Under the pieces are notes generated by a model. The model worked only from the letters and a program-made list of their open reading frames with translations. It had not been told where the DNA came from and did not search any database. The translations under genes were made by a program, and so were the position numbers. Shown piece after piece: positions 35,144 to 42,727 of a DNA stretch of 64,000 nt; position 1 is the first letter of the stretch; each line of letters begins with the position of its first letter. The stretch comes from Pseudomonas sp. MYb118. Its GTDB lineage: Bacteria > Pseudomonadota > Gammaproteobacteria > Pseudomonadales > Pseudomonadaceae. The stretch spans positions 186,001 through 250,000 of the forward strand of contig NZ_JBFRXN010000003.1 of NCBI RefSeq assembly GCF_040947875.1. Reading direction: 5' to 3'.

Positions 35144-36510
35144 GGCCGCACACCTGCAAGGACTTCATCCAGAGCCTGGGCCACTGCCTTGAGAATAGTC
35201 TGGATCTGGTCGGCATCGACGATCAGCGGCGGCGCCATCACCAACGTGTCGCCCAGTGCGCGCAGGAGGATGCCGTTGCGTTGCAGCACGTTGCTGACCT
35301 GCTGGGCGATCTTCAACTCGGCAGCAAAGGGCTGGCGGCTGTGCTTGTCGGCGACGAATTCCAAAGCGGCCATCAGACCGATGCCGCGTACCTCGCCCAC
35401 CAGCGGGTGGTCGGCCAGCGCACGCAGGCCGGCCTGGAACGCCGGGGCCACTTCGCGGACATGGGCGACGATGTCCAGCTCGTCGTACAGGCGCAGGGTT
35501 TCCAGGGCCACGGCCGCTGCCACCGGGTGACCGCCGTAGGTGTAGCCATGGCCGAGACCGCCAAGGGCCTGGCTCTGGTCGGCGATGGCCTGGTAGATGC
35601 GGTCGCTGACCAGCAACGCGGAGATCGGTTGGAACGCTGCCGACAGGCCCTTGGCGCAGGTCAGCATGTCGGGCTCGATACCCACGGCATCACAGCCCCA
35701 GTAATGACCGGTACGGCCAAAACCGCAGATGACTTCGTCGGCGATCATCAGGATGTCGTACTTGCGCAGCACCGCCTGGACCTTGGCGAAGTACCCGGCC
35801 GGCGGCACGATCACGCCGCCCGTGCCCATGACCGGCTCGGCGAAGAACGCGCCGATGGTCTCGGGGCCGGCTTGCAGGATGGTCTGCTCAAGCTCCTCGG
35901 CCAGACGTGTGGCGAAGGCTTCTTCGGTTTCCCCGGGCTCGCCCTGGCGGTACAGGTGCGGACAGCGCACGTGGATCACATCGGCCAGCGGCTCGCCCCA
36001 GCCTTTGTGCATGTTCGGCAAGCCGGTGAGGCTGGCGGCGGCGAGGGTGGTGCCGTGGTAGCTGCGCTGGCGCGCGATCAGCCGATGCTTGCCCGGCTTG
36101 CCGATGGCGGTGTGGTAGTAGCGCACGAACTTGATCGCGGTATCGACCGCCTCCGAGCCCGAGCTCTGGAACACCACCTTGTCCAGCCCCTTGGGAGCGT
36201 GGGCGATCAGCTCGGCGGCAAGGTCGGCGGCCGGGCCGTGGCTGCGGTGGGCGAAGGTCTGCTGGTAGGGCAGCTTGAGCATCTGCGCATGGGCGGCCTC
36301 GGCCAGGCGCGGCTGGCTGAAGCCCAGGGTCGCGCACCAGAGCCCGGACATGCCCTCGATGTAGCGCTGACCGTTTTCGTCGAACACGTAGATGCCTTCG
36401 CCACGCTCGATCACCAGCGGGCCGACTTGCTCGTGCAGGCGCAGGTTGGTCTGGGGGTGAAGGTGATAGGCGACATCACGCTGGGCCAGTGCCGAGCCTT
36501 GGGCATTCAT
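35140..36510 (-). CDS. Class III aminotransferase (omega-amino acid/amine type)
   Basis: This 456-residue PLP enzyme has the class III pattern: YIEGMSGLWCATLGF, FQSSGSEAVDTAIKFVRYYH, YHGTTLAAASLTG, the DEVICGFGRTG aspartate region and the PLP lysine in TCAKGLSAAFQPISALLVS. It would transfer an amino group from an amine or omega-amino acid to pyruvate or 2-oxoglutarate, making a semialdehyde. It heads the ABC transporter operon and is divergent from an IclR regulator. ATG 36510 starts the conserved sequence; the much longer open frame upstream has no family support. Confidence 0.93.
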   Translation of the reverse strand: MNAQGSALAQRDVAYHLHPQTNLRLHEQVGPLVIERGEGIYVFDENGQRYIEGMSGLWCATLGFSQPRLAEAAHAQMLKLPYQQTFAHRSHGPAADLAAELIAHAPKGLDKVVFQSSGSEAVDTAIKFVRYYHTAIGKPGKHRLIARQRSYHGTTLAAASLTGLPNMHKGWGEPLADVIHVRCPHLYRQGEPGETEEAFATRLAEELEQTILQAGPETIGAFFAEPVMGTGGVIVPPAGYFAKVQAVLRKYDILMIADEVICGFGRTGHYWGCDAVGIEPDMLTCAKGLSAAFQPISALLVSDRIYQAIADQSQALGGLGHGYTYGGHPVAAAVALETLRLYDELDIVAHVREVAPAFQAGLRALADHPLVGEVRGIGLMAALEFVADKHSRQPFAAELKIAQQVSNVLQRNGILLRALGDTLVMAPPLIVDADQIQTILKAVAQALDEVLAGVRP

Positions 36511-36600
36511 GGGCGTACTTCCTCTTGTTAAAATTCGTAAGCGTATGCGGAACGTGGTTTCATTTTTACGAGCTATCGGGATGGTCGTCAAATGTTTTTT

Positions 36601-36635
36601 GTTTCGCTGATAGAAAAACTGTTTCGCAGAAAAGA
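36601..36635. promoter_or_regulatory. Tandem GTTTCGC repeats in the divergent promoter region
   Basis: GTTTCGCTGA (36601) and GTTTCGCAGA (36621) are direct repeats 20 bp apart, each followed by an A-rich GAAAA word. They lie in the 317-bp gap between the aminotransferase operon and the IclR gene, 91-110 bp before the aminotransferase start. Two turns of spacing fits a pair of regulator dimers side by side. No other gene or element is visible in this gap. Confidence 0.45.
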
Positions 36636-36827
36636 CCGGGTCGTTGGTGGGTTTTTCTTTCGTCAGCTTTTTCCGTTTTGAATCAAGAGGTTCGCTATCA
36701 AGGGCCTGCTGGGGTGTGACCAGGGCAGGGTTTTTACCGCTTGTCAGCAGCACCAGCCTGAGCGATATTCGCGGCATTGCGTTGTTTCGCCTGTGCGAAC
36801 GGCGAGCACGAAAGGGAGACAAGAACA

Positions 36828-37616
36828 ATGAGTGAAGAAACCGGGAAGGGTGGCGTCAGGTCGGTGCAACTGGCGTTCGATGTGCTCGAGCGCGTGGCCG
36901 CCGCCGACGGCGAGATGGGGGTCAGCGAACTGGCAAACCAGTTGAACACCACCAAGGGGTCGGTGTTCCGCCACCTGAAAACCCTGGTCGAGCGCGGCTA
37001 CCTGACGCAGAACCCGCAGACCTCGCGTTATCGCCTGGGCATCCAGGCGTTCGTGCTCGGGCGGGTGGCGGCCAACGGTATCGACTTGCTCAGCGCATCC
37101 ACCGATGCCATTCGCGACCTGCGTGAAGAGCTCGGCCTGACCGTGGTGCTGTCGGCCCTGCAAGGGCGACGCCTGGTGGTGGTCGATACGCAACTGGGCA
37201 AGTCGTCGCTGGAAATCGGCGTGCGCACCGGCACCGAGCTGCAGCTGCATTGCAACGCCCAGGGCAAGGTCGCCATGGCGTTCTCCCGCCAGTTGAATGT
37301 CGAGCAGGCCCTGGCCTCTGGGCTGGCGGCCATCACCTCGTACACCGTCACCGACCCCAAGGTGTTGCAGCGCCAGGTCAGCGAGGCACGCAGCCAGGGT
37401 TGGGCCGCGGCGCTGGAGGAAGAAACCCTGGGCGTGTCGGCCCTGGCCGCGCCGATCCTGGGCATCAACGGCGAACTGATCGGCACCCTCGCGCTGGTGG
37501 CGACGGTGCAGCACATTTGTCGGGATATCGACCCGAACCAGGTGCGGGCGTTGAAGATGGCGGCGCTGCGGGCTTCGTGGAACCTGGGGTTCAAGGGTGA
37601 GTTTTTGACTGATTGA
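36828..37616 (+). CDS. IclR-family transcriptional regulator (second)
   Basis: This 262-residue regulator has a winged helix at about residues 10-72 (VQLAFDVLERVAAADGEMGVSELANQLNTTKGSVFRHLKTLVERGYLTQ) and an effector domain with LQLHCNAQGKVAMAF and VSALAAPILGINGELIGTLALV. ATG 36828 has a strong AAAGGGAGA ribosome site; an earlier in-frame start at 36777 does not. It is divergent from the aminotransferase-ABC operon and probably controls it, and it may also act on the MFS-deacetylase-porin unit through the shared GTTTC element. Confidence 0.92.
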   Translation: MSEETGKGGVRSVQLAFDVLERVAAADGEMGVSELANQLNTTKGSVFRHLKTLVERGYLTQNPQTSRYRLGIQAFVLGRVAANGIDLLSASTDAIRDLREELGLTVVLSALQGRRLVVVDTQLGKSSLEIGVRTGTELQLHCNAQGKVAMAFSRQLNVEQALASGLAAITSYTVTDPKVLQRQVSEARSQGWAAALEEETLGVSALAAPILGINGELIGTLALVATVQHICRDIDPNQVRALKMAALRASWNLGFKGEFLTD

Positions 37617-37738
37617 GGCATTGGCTGCCGCGGCCGCACGTCGCAGGCCGGCAGCCTGCTGGACTGACCCAGGTCATGTCGGCGGCTGCTGTTCGGGCAC
37701 ATGGTGGACTCAAACTATAAGCCTGAGGGGAGTCCGCC

Positions 37739-38731
37739 ATGTACAGACCGTTGATACTGACGTTAGGAGTGATGCTGGGGAGCAGCGCGTGGGCCAATGC
37801 CGGCTCGAGCGAGCCGATCCTGCCGGTGCAGCCGGCGAAGATAACCGACGTGAACAAGGTCGAGCTGGGCAAGCAGTTGTTCTTCGATCCGCGCCTGTCC
37901 AAGTCCGGTTTCATTTCCTGCAACTCCTGCCACAACCTGAGCATGGGCGGCAGCGACAACCTGCCGACCTCGGTGGGGCACAACTGGCACCAGGGGCCGA
38001 TCAACTCGCCGACGGTGCTCAATTCGAGCATGAGCATTGCGCAGTTCTGGGACGGTCGCGCGGCCAACCTGCAGGAGCAGGCGGGCGGACCGATCGCCAA
38101 CCCCGGCGAGATGGGGTTCACCCATGACCTGGCGGTGGATGTGCTGCGTTCCATCCCGCAATACCGGGCGTCGTTCAAGAAGGTCTATGGCGACGATGGG
38201 ATCAAGTTCGATGACGTCACCAACGCCATTGCGGCGTTCGAGGAAACCCTGGTCACGCCCAATGCGCCGTTCGACCGTTGGTTGAAAGGCGACAAAAAGG
38301 CGATCAGTCCGGCGGCCGTGCAAGGCTATCAACTGTTCAAAAGCATCGGTTGCGTGGCTTGCCATAACGGTGAAGCCGTGGGCGGCGGTTCGTTCCAGAA
38401 AATGGGCATGGTCGAACCCTATGCCACCCAGAACCCCGCCCAGGGCGTGGCCGGTTTGACCGGCAAGGATGCCGACCGGATGAAGTTCAAGGTGCCGACC
38501 CTACGCAACGTCGCGCTGACCTATCCGTACTTCCACGACGGCGCCTACTGGAACCTGGAAGACGCGGTGGACGTGATGTCGCGGCTGCAACTGGGGCGCA
38601 AGTTGAGCAGTGACGAAGTCAGCCAGATCGTCGCCTTCCTCGATACCCTGACGGGCGAGCAGCCGAGTTTCAAACTGCCGATCCTGCCGCCGTCATCCCG
38701 GCAGACGCCGCGGCCGGCGCCGTTTAACTGA
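37739..38731 (+). CDS. Di-haem cytochrome c peroxidase (CcpA/MauG family)
   Basis: This 330-residue periplasmic protein has a signal peptide (ILTLGVMLGSSAWANA) and two CXXCH haem sites: CNSCH near residue 61 and CVACH near 203. Other family motifs are LGKQLFFDPRLSKSGFISC, INSPTVLNSSM, FWDGRA and KVPTLRNVALTYPYFHDGAYWNLEDAV. It reduces hydrogen peroxide with electrons from cytochrome c or azurin. It is monocistronic, closed by a strong terminator, and unrelated to the IclR gene before it. Confidence 0.93.
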   Translation: MYRPLILTLGVMLGSSAWANAGSSEPILPVQPAKITDVNKVELGKQLFFDPRLSKSGFISCNSCHNLSMGGSDNLPTSVGHNWHQGPINSPTVLNSSMSIAQFWDGRAANLQEQAGGPIANPGEMGFTHDLAVDVLRSIPQYRASFKKVYGDDGIKFDDVTNAIAAFEETLVTPNAPFDRWLKGDKKAISPAAVQGYQLFKSIGCVACHNGEAVGGGSFQKMGMVEPYATQNPAQGVAGLTGKDADRMKFKVPTLRNVALTYPYFHDGAYWNLEDAVDVMSRLQLGRKLSSDEVSQIVAFLDTLTGEQPSFKLPILPPSSRQTPRPAPFN

Positions 38732-38740
38732 ACCACAAAA

Positions 38741-38768
38741 ACCGCAGCAGGACGCTGCGGTTTTTTTT
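38741..38768 (+). terminator. Rho-independent terminator after the peroxidase gene
   Basis: ACCGCAGC and GCTGCGGT form a perfect 8-bp stem around AGGAC, followed by a run of T residues. It starts 10 bp after the stop codon. Confidence 0.9.
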
Positions 38769-38785
38769 GATTGCGGGATGCGGCG

Positions 38786-39745
38786 TCAGCCCACATCCAG
38801 TCCCGTCCACTCCCGGGAAACCTGCCAGAGACGCTCGGCCAGCTCCGGATCGGCTGCCCACTGCGCGACACCCTTGCGCCCCAGTTCCGAGGCATTGATG
38901 GGCGCGACATTGCAGTCCTCACAGTAAACGCCACCGTGGCCTGTCAGATCCTGGCTGGTCGCGCACCACAGGCCGGTCGCTGCCCCTTGCTGGAGGGTCT
39001 TAAGGCCCGATTCGGGGTCGACCCTGGGGTTACCCTGGTCGTCGTACACATCGAACGCGGCAATTTCCTCGGTACTCAAGTGACGGGCGAGGTCCGTCAG
39101 GATCTGGCCGGGATGCAGGGAGAAGGCACGCACGCCGTGGTGGCTGCCGCGCCGATCCAGGGCCATGGCGAACAGCGCGTTGGCTGTTTTGGACTGGCCG
39201 TAGGCGACCCATTTGTCGTAGGGGCGCTGCAAGAAGTCGATGTCGTCGAAATCGACCCCGGCGATCTGATGCCCACGGGATGACACGGCGATCACCCGAG
39301 CTTTACCGGCAACGAGAGCAGGCCACAGGGCGCAGGTCAGGCGGTAGTGCCCCAAGTGGTTGGTAGCGAATTGGCTTTCGTGGCCTTGGGCATCGCGCTG
39401 CAGGGGCGCGGCCATGATGCCTGCGCAGTTGATCAGCAGGGAGATCAGCTTGCCCTGGATGCGGCGGGCAAAGGCTTCGATGGAATCCGGCTGCATGAGG
39501 TCCATGGGGTGCACTTCGATCTGCCCGATGCCGGCCAATGCTTCACGGGCTCTGTGTGGATCCCTGGCCGGTACGATGACGGTTGCACCCGCGGCGGCGA
39601 GGCTTTTCGCGGTGACCAGGCCAAGGCCGGAGTGGCCGCCGGTGACGATGGCGAAGTGGCCAGTCAAGTCCACGCCAGCCATGACCTCGGCTGCGGTGCT
39701 GGCGGCGCTGAAGGGCGAACGAATGGGGTGTTGTGGCGTCTGCAT
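38786..39745 (-). CDS. Short-chain dehydrogenase/reductase
   Basis: This 319-residue SDR has the NAD(P)-binding TGGHSGLGLVTAKSLAAAG motif near residues 36-54, NCAGIMAAP near 110, the catalytic SSRGH segment and YGQSKTANALFAMAL (YxxxK, about residue 187). It resembles the retinol dehydrogenase/WWOX-like SDRs. It is divergent from an AraC regulator with an 82-bp gap, so it is probably that regulator's target. The substrate is unknown. Confidence 0.9.
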   Translation of the reverse strand: MQTPQHPIRSPFSAASTAAEVMAGVDLTGHFAIVTGGHSGLGLVTAKSLAAAGATVIVPARDPHRAREALAGIGQIEVHPMDLMQPDSIEAFARRIQGKLISLLINCAGIMAAPLQRDAQGHESQFATNHLGHYRLTCALWPALVAGKARVIAVSSRGHQIAGVDFDDIDFLQRPYDKWVAYGQSKTANALFAMALDRRGSHHGVRAFSLHPGQILTDLARHLSTEEIAAFDVYDDQGNPRVDPESGLKTLQQGAATGLWCATSQDLTGHGGVYCEDCNVAPINASELGRKGVAQWAADPELAERLWQVSREWTGLDVG

Positions 39746-39827
39746 GGGGTGTCCTCCGGGTATCGAGACTTGTCATTTTTGGTTACTATCGCTGGACAAA
39801 ACAGGTCAGAACATCCGGGTTTCTATC

Positions 39828-40748
39828 GTGATCATCCAGAGTGTGGCTTCCGATCCCTTGTCCGACGTGCTCGCCATGACGGGCTTGCGCGCCGCGTGCT
39901 CGGTGCGTTTGCAGGCCGGTGGCGTGTGGGCGTTGCGGTTTCGTCCCATCGAGTTGAAATTCAATGTGGTGCGACGGGGCGAGTGTTGGCTGCTGACCGA
40001 GCATGGGCCTGCGCAGCGCCTGGTTGCAGGCGATTGTTTTGTCGTATCGCGTACGCCGTTCGTGCTGGCCAGCTCGCCGGAGGTTGAGGCCGTCGATGCG
40101 GCCGTGGTGTTTTCCCATGAGGGCGCGTCGGCGACGATGGGCGTGGGCGATGATGTGGAGTTGCTCGGGGGCAGCGTCTGCGTGGAGCGGCCGGGGGCCG
40201 TCGAGTTGATCGACCTGCTGCCAGCGGCTTTTGTCATTCCGGCCAGGGCTGCGGGTGCTTCCTCGTTCGCCTGGCTGCTGGATGAGCTCGACCGCGAGTG
40301 GCAATCGGCGCAGGTGGGAGGGTTTTCGGTGTGCAATGATCTGCTGCGGATGATCTTTGTCCACGCGTTGCGGTATCACATTTCCACGGCGACCCTGGAT
40401 AACCTGAGCTGGCTCGGAGGGCTTCGCGACCCGGCGATCGCCGCAGTGCTGGGCGCGATTCACCGACAACCGGAAAAGCCCTGGCGACTGGTTGAACTGG
40501 CAGACATTGCCTGCCTGTCCCGTTCGAGTTTTGCTGCAAGATTCAAGGCGCAGGTCGGGCAGGCACCTGTCGAATACGCCGCGCACTGGCGCATGCGCGT
40601 GGCCGCGTCGCGGTTGCAGAAGGGCAGTGAGAGCGTGTCAGCGGTGGCGGCTTCACTGGGCTACTTATCCGACGCCGCGTTCGGCGTGGCCTTCCGCCGC
40701 GTTCACGGCACATCCCCCGGCCGATATCGCCGCACGGGCTCCCTGTAG
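39828..40748 (+). CDS. AraC-family regulator with N-terminal cupin domain
   Basis: This protein of about 306 residues has an N-terminal AraC_binding_2/cupin-like sensor (DVLAMTGLRAACSVRLQAGGVWALRF) and a C-terminal double helix-turn-helix (WRLVELADIACLSRSSFAARFKAQVGQAPVEYAAHWRM, SVSAVAASLGYLSDAAFGVAFRRVHGTSPGRYRR). A GTG at 39828 is the best start, since the open frame upstream runs into the divergent SDR gene. It probably controls that SDR gene. Its stop codon lies inside the first REP element of the array that follows. Confidence 0.88.
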   Translation: MIIQSVASDPLSDVLAMTGLRAACSVRLQAGGVWALRFRPIELKFNVVRRGECWLLTEHGPAQRLVAGDCFVVSRTPFVLASSPEVEAVDAAVVFSHEGASATMGVGDDVELLGGSVCVERPGAVELIDLLPAAFVIPARAAGASSFAWLLDELDREWQSAQVGGFSVCNDLLRMIFVHALRYHISTATLDNLSWLGGLRDPAIAAVLGAIHRQPEKPWRLVELADIACLSRSSFAARFKAQVGQAPVEYAAHWRMRVAASRLQKGSESVSAVAASLGYLSDAAFGVAFRRVHGTSPGRYRRTGSL

Positions 40749-41290
40749 GAGCGAGCTCGCTCGCGATTGCAGTGTGTCAGTCGATGAAGTTGTGGCAGAT
40801 AAACCGCCATCGCGAGCAGGCTCGCTCCCACAGTATTTAGCGTTGACCACAAACTCTGCGACCGGCCAATGTCCCCTGTAGGAGCGAGCTTGCTCGCGAT
40901 GGCAGTGTGTCAGTCGATAAAGTGGTGGCAGATAAACCGCCATCGCGAGCAAGCCCGCTCCCACAGTGTTTAGCGTTGACCACAAATTCCGCGACCACCC
41001 GATGCCCCCTGTAGGAGCGAGCTTGCTCGCGATGGCAGTGTGTCAGTCGATGAAGTTGTGGCAGATACACCGCCATCGCGAGCAAGCCCGCTCCCACAGT
41101 GTTTAGCGTTGACCACAAATTCTGCGACCGGCCAATGTCCCCTGTAGGAGCGAGCTTGCTCGCGATGGCAGAGTGTCAGTCGATGAAGTTGTGGCAGATA
41201 CACCGCCATCGCGAGCAGGCTCGCTCCCACAGTGTTTAGCGTTGGCCACAAATCCCGCGACCGGCCAATGACCCCTGTAGGAGCGAGCTC
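40746..41290. repeat. Tandem array of REP/BIME units, about 132 bp each
   Basis: Four near-identical units begin with TGTAGGAGCGAGC at 40746, 40877, 41010 and 41143; a fifth, truncated one begins at 41276. Spacing is 131, 133, 133 and 133 bp. Each unit has a REP palindrome (GAGCGAGCTTGCTCGCGA), a spacer with GTGTGTCAGTCGATGAAG, and an inverted REP (CATCGCGAGCAAGCCCGCTCCCACA), then TTTAGCGTTGACCACAAAT. This is the pseudomonad BIME structure repeated head to tail. Open frames inside it are artefacts of the repeat. It may act as a transcription barrier or a gyrase/IHF site. Confidence 0.92.
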
Positions 41291-41328
41291 GCAATGGCGA
41301 TGTATCTGGTCAATCACCCGCAAGTCAT

Positions 41329-41460
41329 TCACCCCACCGTCATCCGCCGCACCACGCGTCGAATCACCGGTGCGGCCAGCACAACCACCGGCAACAGCAA
41401 CACCCAGGACAGCGCCCAGGCATTGAGCCAACCCCCGGCAAAAGCGGGCCTCAACCGATC
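41329..41460 (-). pseudogene. DUF2798 membrane protein, C-terminal remnant
   Basis: Downstream of the GST gene the minus strand reads AFAGGWLNAWALSWVLLLPV then VVLAAPVIRRVVRRMTVG and stop. This is the second half of a DUF2798 protein (family pattern: a GxWLxAWxxxWxxAFPxVLxxAPxxRR helix). The only in-frame sequence before it runs back into the GST stop without an ATG, so the N-terminal helix has been lost. The right side of the REP array touches its 3' end. Confidence 0.55.
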
Positions 41461-41493
41461 GCTGCAAAAAATCCGCAGCGACCGGTCGAGCCT

Positions 41494-42210
41494 TCAGCGA
41501 CTGCGCAGGTACTGCCCGCGCCCAAACAAGTGATCCAGGTCATCGGCGCTCGCCTGGCTGCGGTGCTGCGCGGCTTCCTCGCGAACGTTGCGCGCCAGTT
41601 GCTCCATACGCCTCGCTGCCGGGCGCGCGGCAATGGCGGCGCACCAGCGGGCGAGATTGGGTCGGCCGGCGCTGGGCAGCTGCAGGCCATCCAGGCGTAC
41701 CAGCCAGGCAAAGGCGGCCATGTCGGCAATGCTGTATTGATCGGCACACAGGTATTCGCGTTGCTGCAAGCGTTGCTCAAAGACATCCATCAGGCGGATC
41801 GCCTGGCTGGTGTAGCGTTCGCGGGCGTAATCACTGGCCTGTGGTTCGAAACGCGTGAAGTGCAGATGCTGGCCGAAGGTCGGGCTCAGGCCGCTGACTT
41901 CCAGCATCAGCCATTGCAGCACCTCGTAACGCGCATCACCGCTCGGTGGCAGAAAGCGACCCGATTGCTCGGCCAGGTAGATCAGGATCGCCCCGGACTC
42001 GAACAGCGTCCTGCCATGGCGATGGTCGATCAGCACCGGCACCCGTCCGTTGGGGTTGAGTGCAAGGAAAGTGGGGCTGAACTGTTCTCCACGAAAAATA
42101 CGTACGTGCTCGAAGCGGTAATCGAAGTCGAGCTCTTCGAGCATCAACGCCACTTTCATGACCGTGGAACTGCCGGCGCCGTATAACGTGAAATCGGTGT
42201 GTTGCGACAT
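41494..42210 (-). CDS. Glutathione S-transferase family protein (second)
   Basis: This 238-residue GST has the thioredoxin-like half (TLYGAGSSTVMKVALMLEELDFDYRFEHVRIFRGE, LNPNGRVPVLIDH, TLFESGAILIYLAEQ) and a helical half with YSIADMAAFAWLVRLDG. The N-terminal SSTVMKV places a Ser near the usual catalytic position. It is the last complete gene of a six-gene operon, 3 bp after the cupin gene. A role in detoxifying or modifying the transported compound is possible. Confidence 0.9.
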   Translation of the reverse strand: MSQHTDFTLYGAGSSTVMKVALMLEELDFDYRFEHVRIFRGEQFSPTFLALNPNGRVPVLIDHRHGRTLFESGAILIYLAEQSGRFLPPSGDARYEVLQWLMLEVSGLSPTFGQHLHFTRFEPQASDYARERYTSQAIRLMDVFEQRLQQREYLCADQYSIADMAAFAWLVRLDGLQLPSAGRPNLARWCAAIAARPAARRMEQLARNVREEAAQHRSQASADDLDHLFGRGQYLRSR

Positions 42211-42213
42211 GAA

Positions 42214-42714
42214 TTACGCCTCGCTGGATTGCATGACAGGGGGAAGGGGCTGATGGGTGCCGAGCACGACGCACATCACCGCGTCATCGGCGCCGACATT
42301 GATTTCCTGGCGGTAGAGACCGGGCGGCACGGAGAACAGGTCCCAGGGCCCGAGCTCCTGTTCAAACGTTTCCTCGCCACTGCGCACGACGATCCTGACC
42401 CGCCCCTGGAGGATGAAAAACACCTCTTCGGCATCTTCGTGGCGATGTGAGGGGCTGCTGTGGCCCGGCGGCAGGACCACGTTGAGGAAGACGAAATTGC
42501 CCGGCGTGACCGAGCCCGGCTGGTTGCCCGCAGCGATATAGCGGATCTGCGCACGGGCGTGTTCCGGCTGCTTGCGGGCCTGGTGGGCGAAGGTCTGCCA
42601 GTCGGCATGACGCTCGTCACGCAGGGCCACGCGGCTGTTCATCCACTCGGCCAGGGACATCCCGGCCGGGCGTTGCCAGCTCGCCGAAGCATCGTGAAGT
42701 ATTGATTGAGGCAT
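42214..42714 (-). CDS. Cupin-domain protein (second)
   Basis: This 166-residue protein has cupin motif 1 as PGHSSPSHRHEDAEEVFFILQGRVRIVV (about residues 84-111) and motif 2 as GPWDLFSVPPGLYRQEI. The His-His-Glu set for metal binding is present. It lies between a TonB receptor gene (13 bp upstream) and a GST gene (3 bp downstream). It may be a dioxygenase or a metal-binding accessory for the imported compound. The longer open frame upstream is a shadow of the receptor gene. Confidence 0.87.
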   Translation of the reverse strand: MPQSILHDASASWQRPAGMSLAEWMNSRVALRDERHADWQTFAHQARKQPEHARAQIRYIAAGNQPGSVTPGNFVFLNVVLPPGHSSPSHRHEDAEEVFFILQGRVRIVVRSGEETFEQELGPWDLFSVPPGLYRQEINVGADDAVMCVVLGTHQPLPPVMQSSEA

Positions 42715-42727
42715 GGGGCACTCCAGG

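Noticed and set aside
32513-35530. A 1005-codon open frame on the plus strand
   Set aside because: It runs antisense to the PotD, PotA and permease genes, which have clear family motifs; its composition is the usual GC-rich mirror artefact.
40665-41294. Several overlapping short frames in the REP array, and the idea of a CRISPR array
   Set aside because: The frames are repeat copies of one another. The period is 131-133 bp with internal palindromes, not 28-37-bp repeats with unique spacers.
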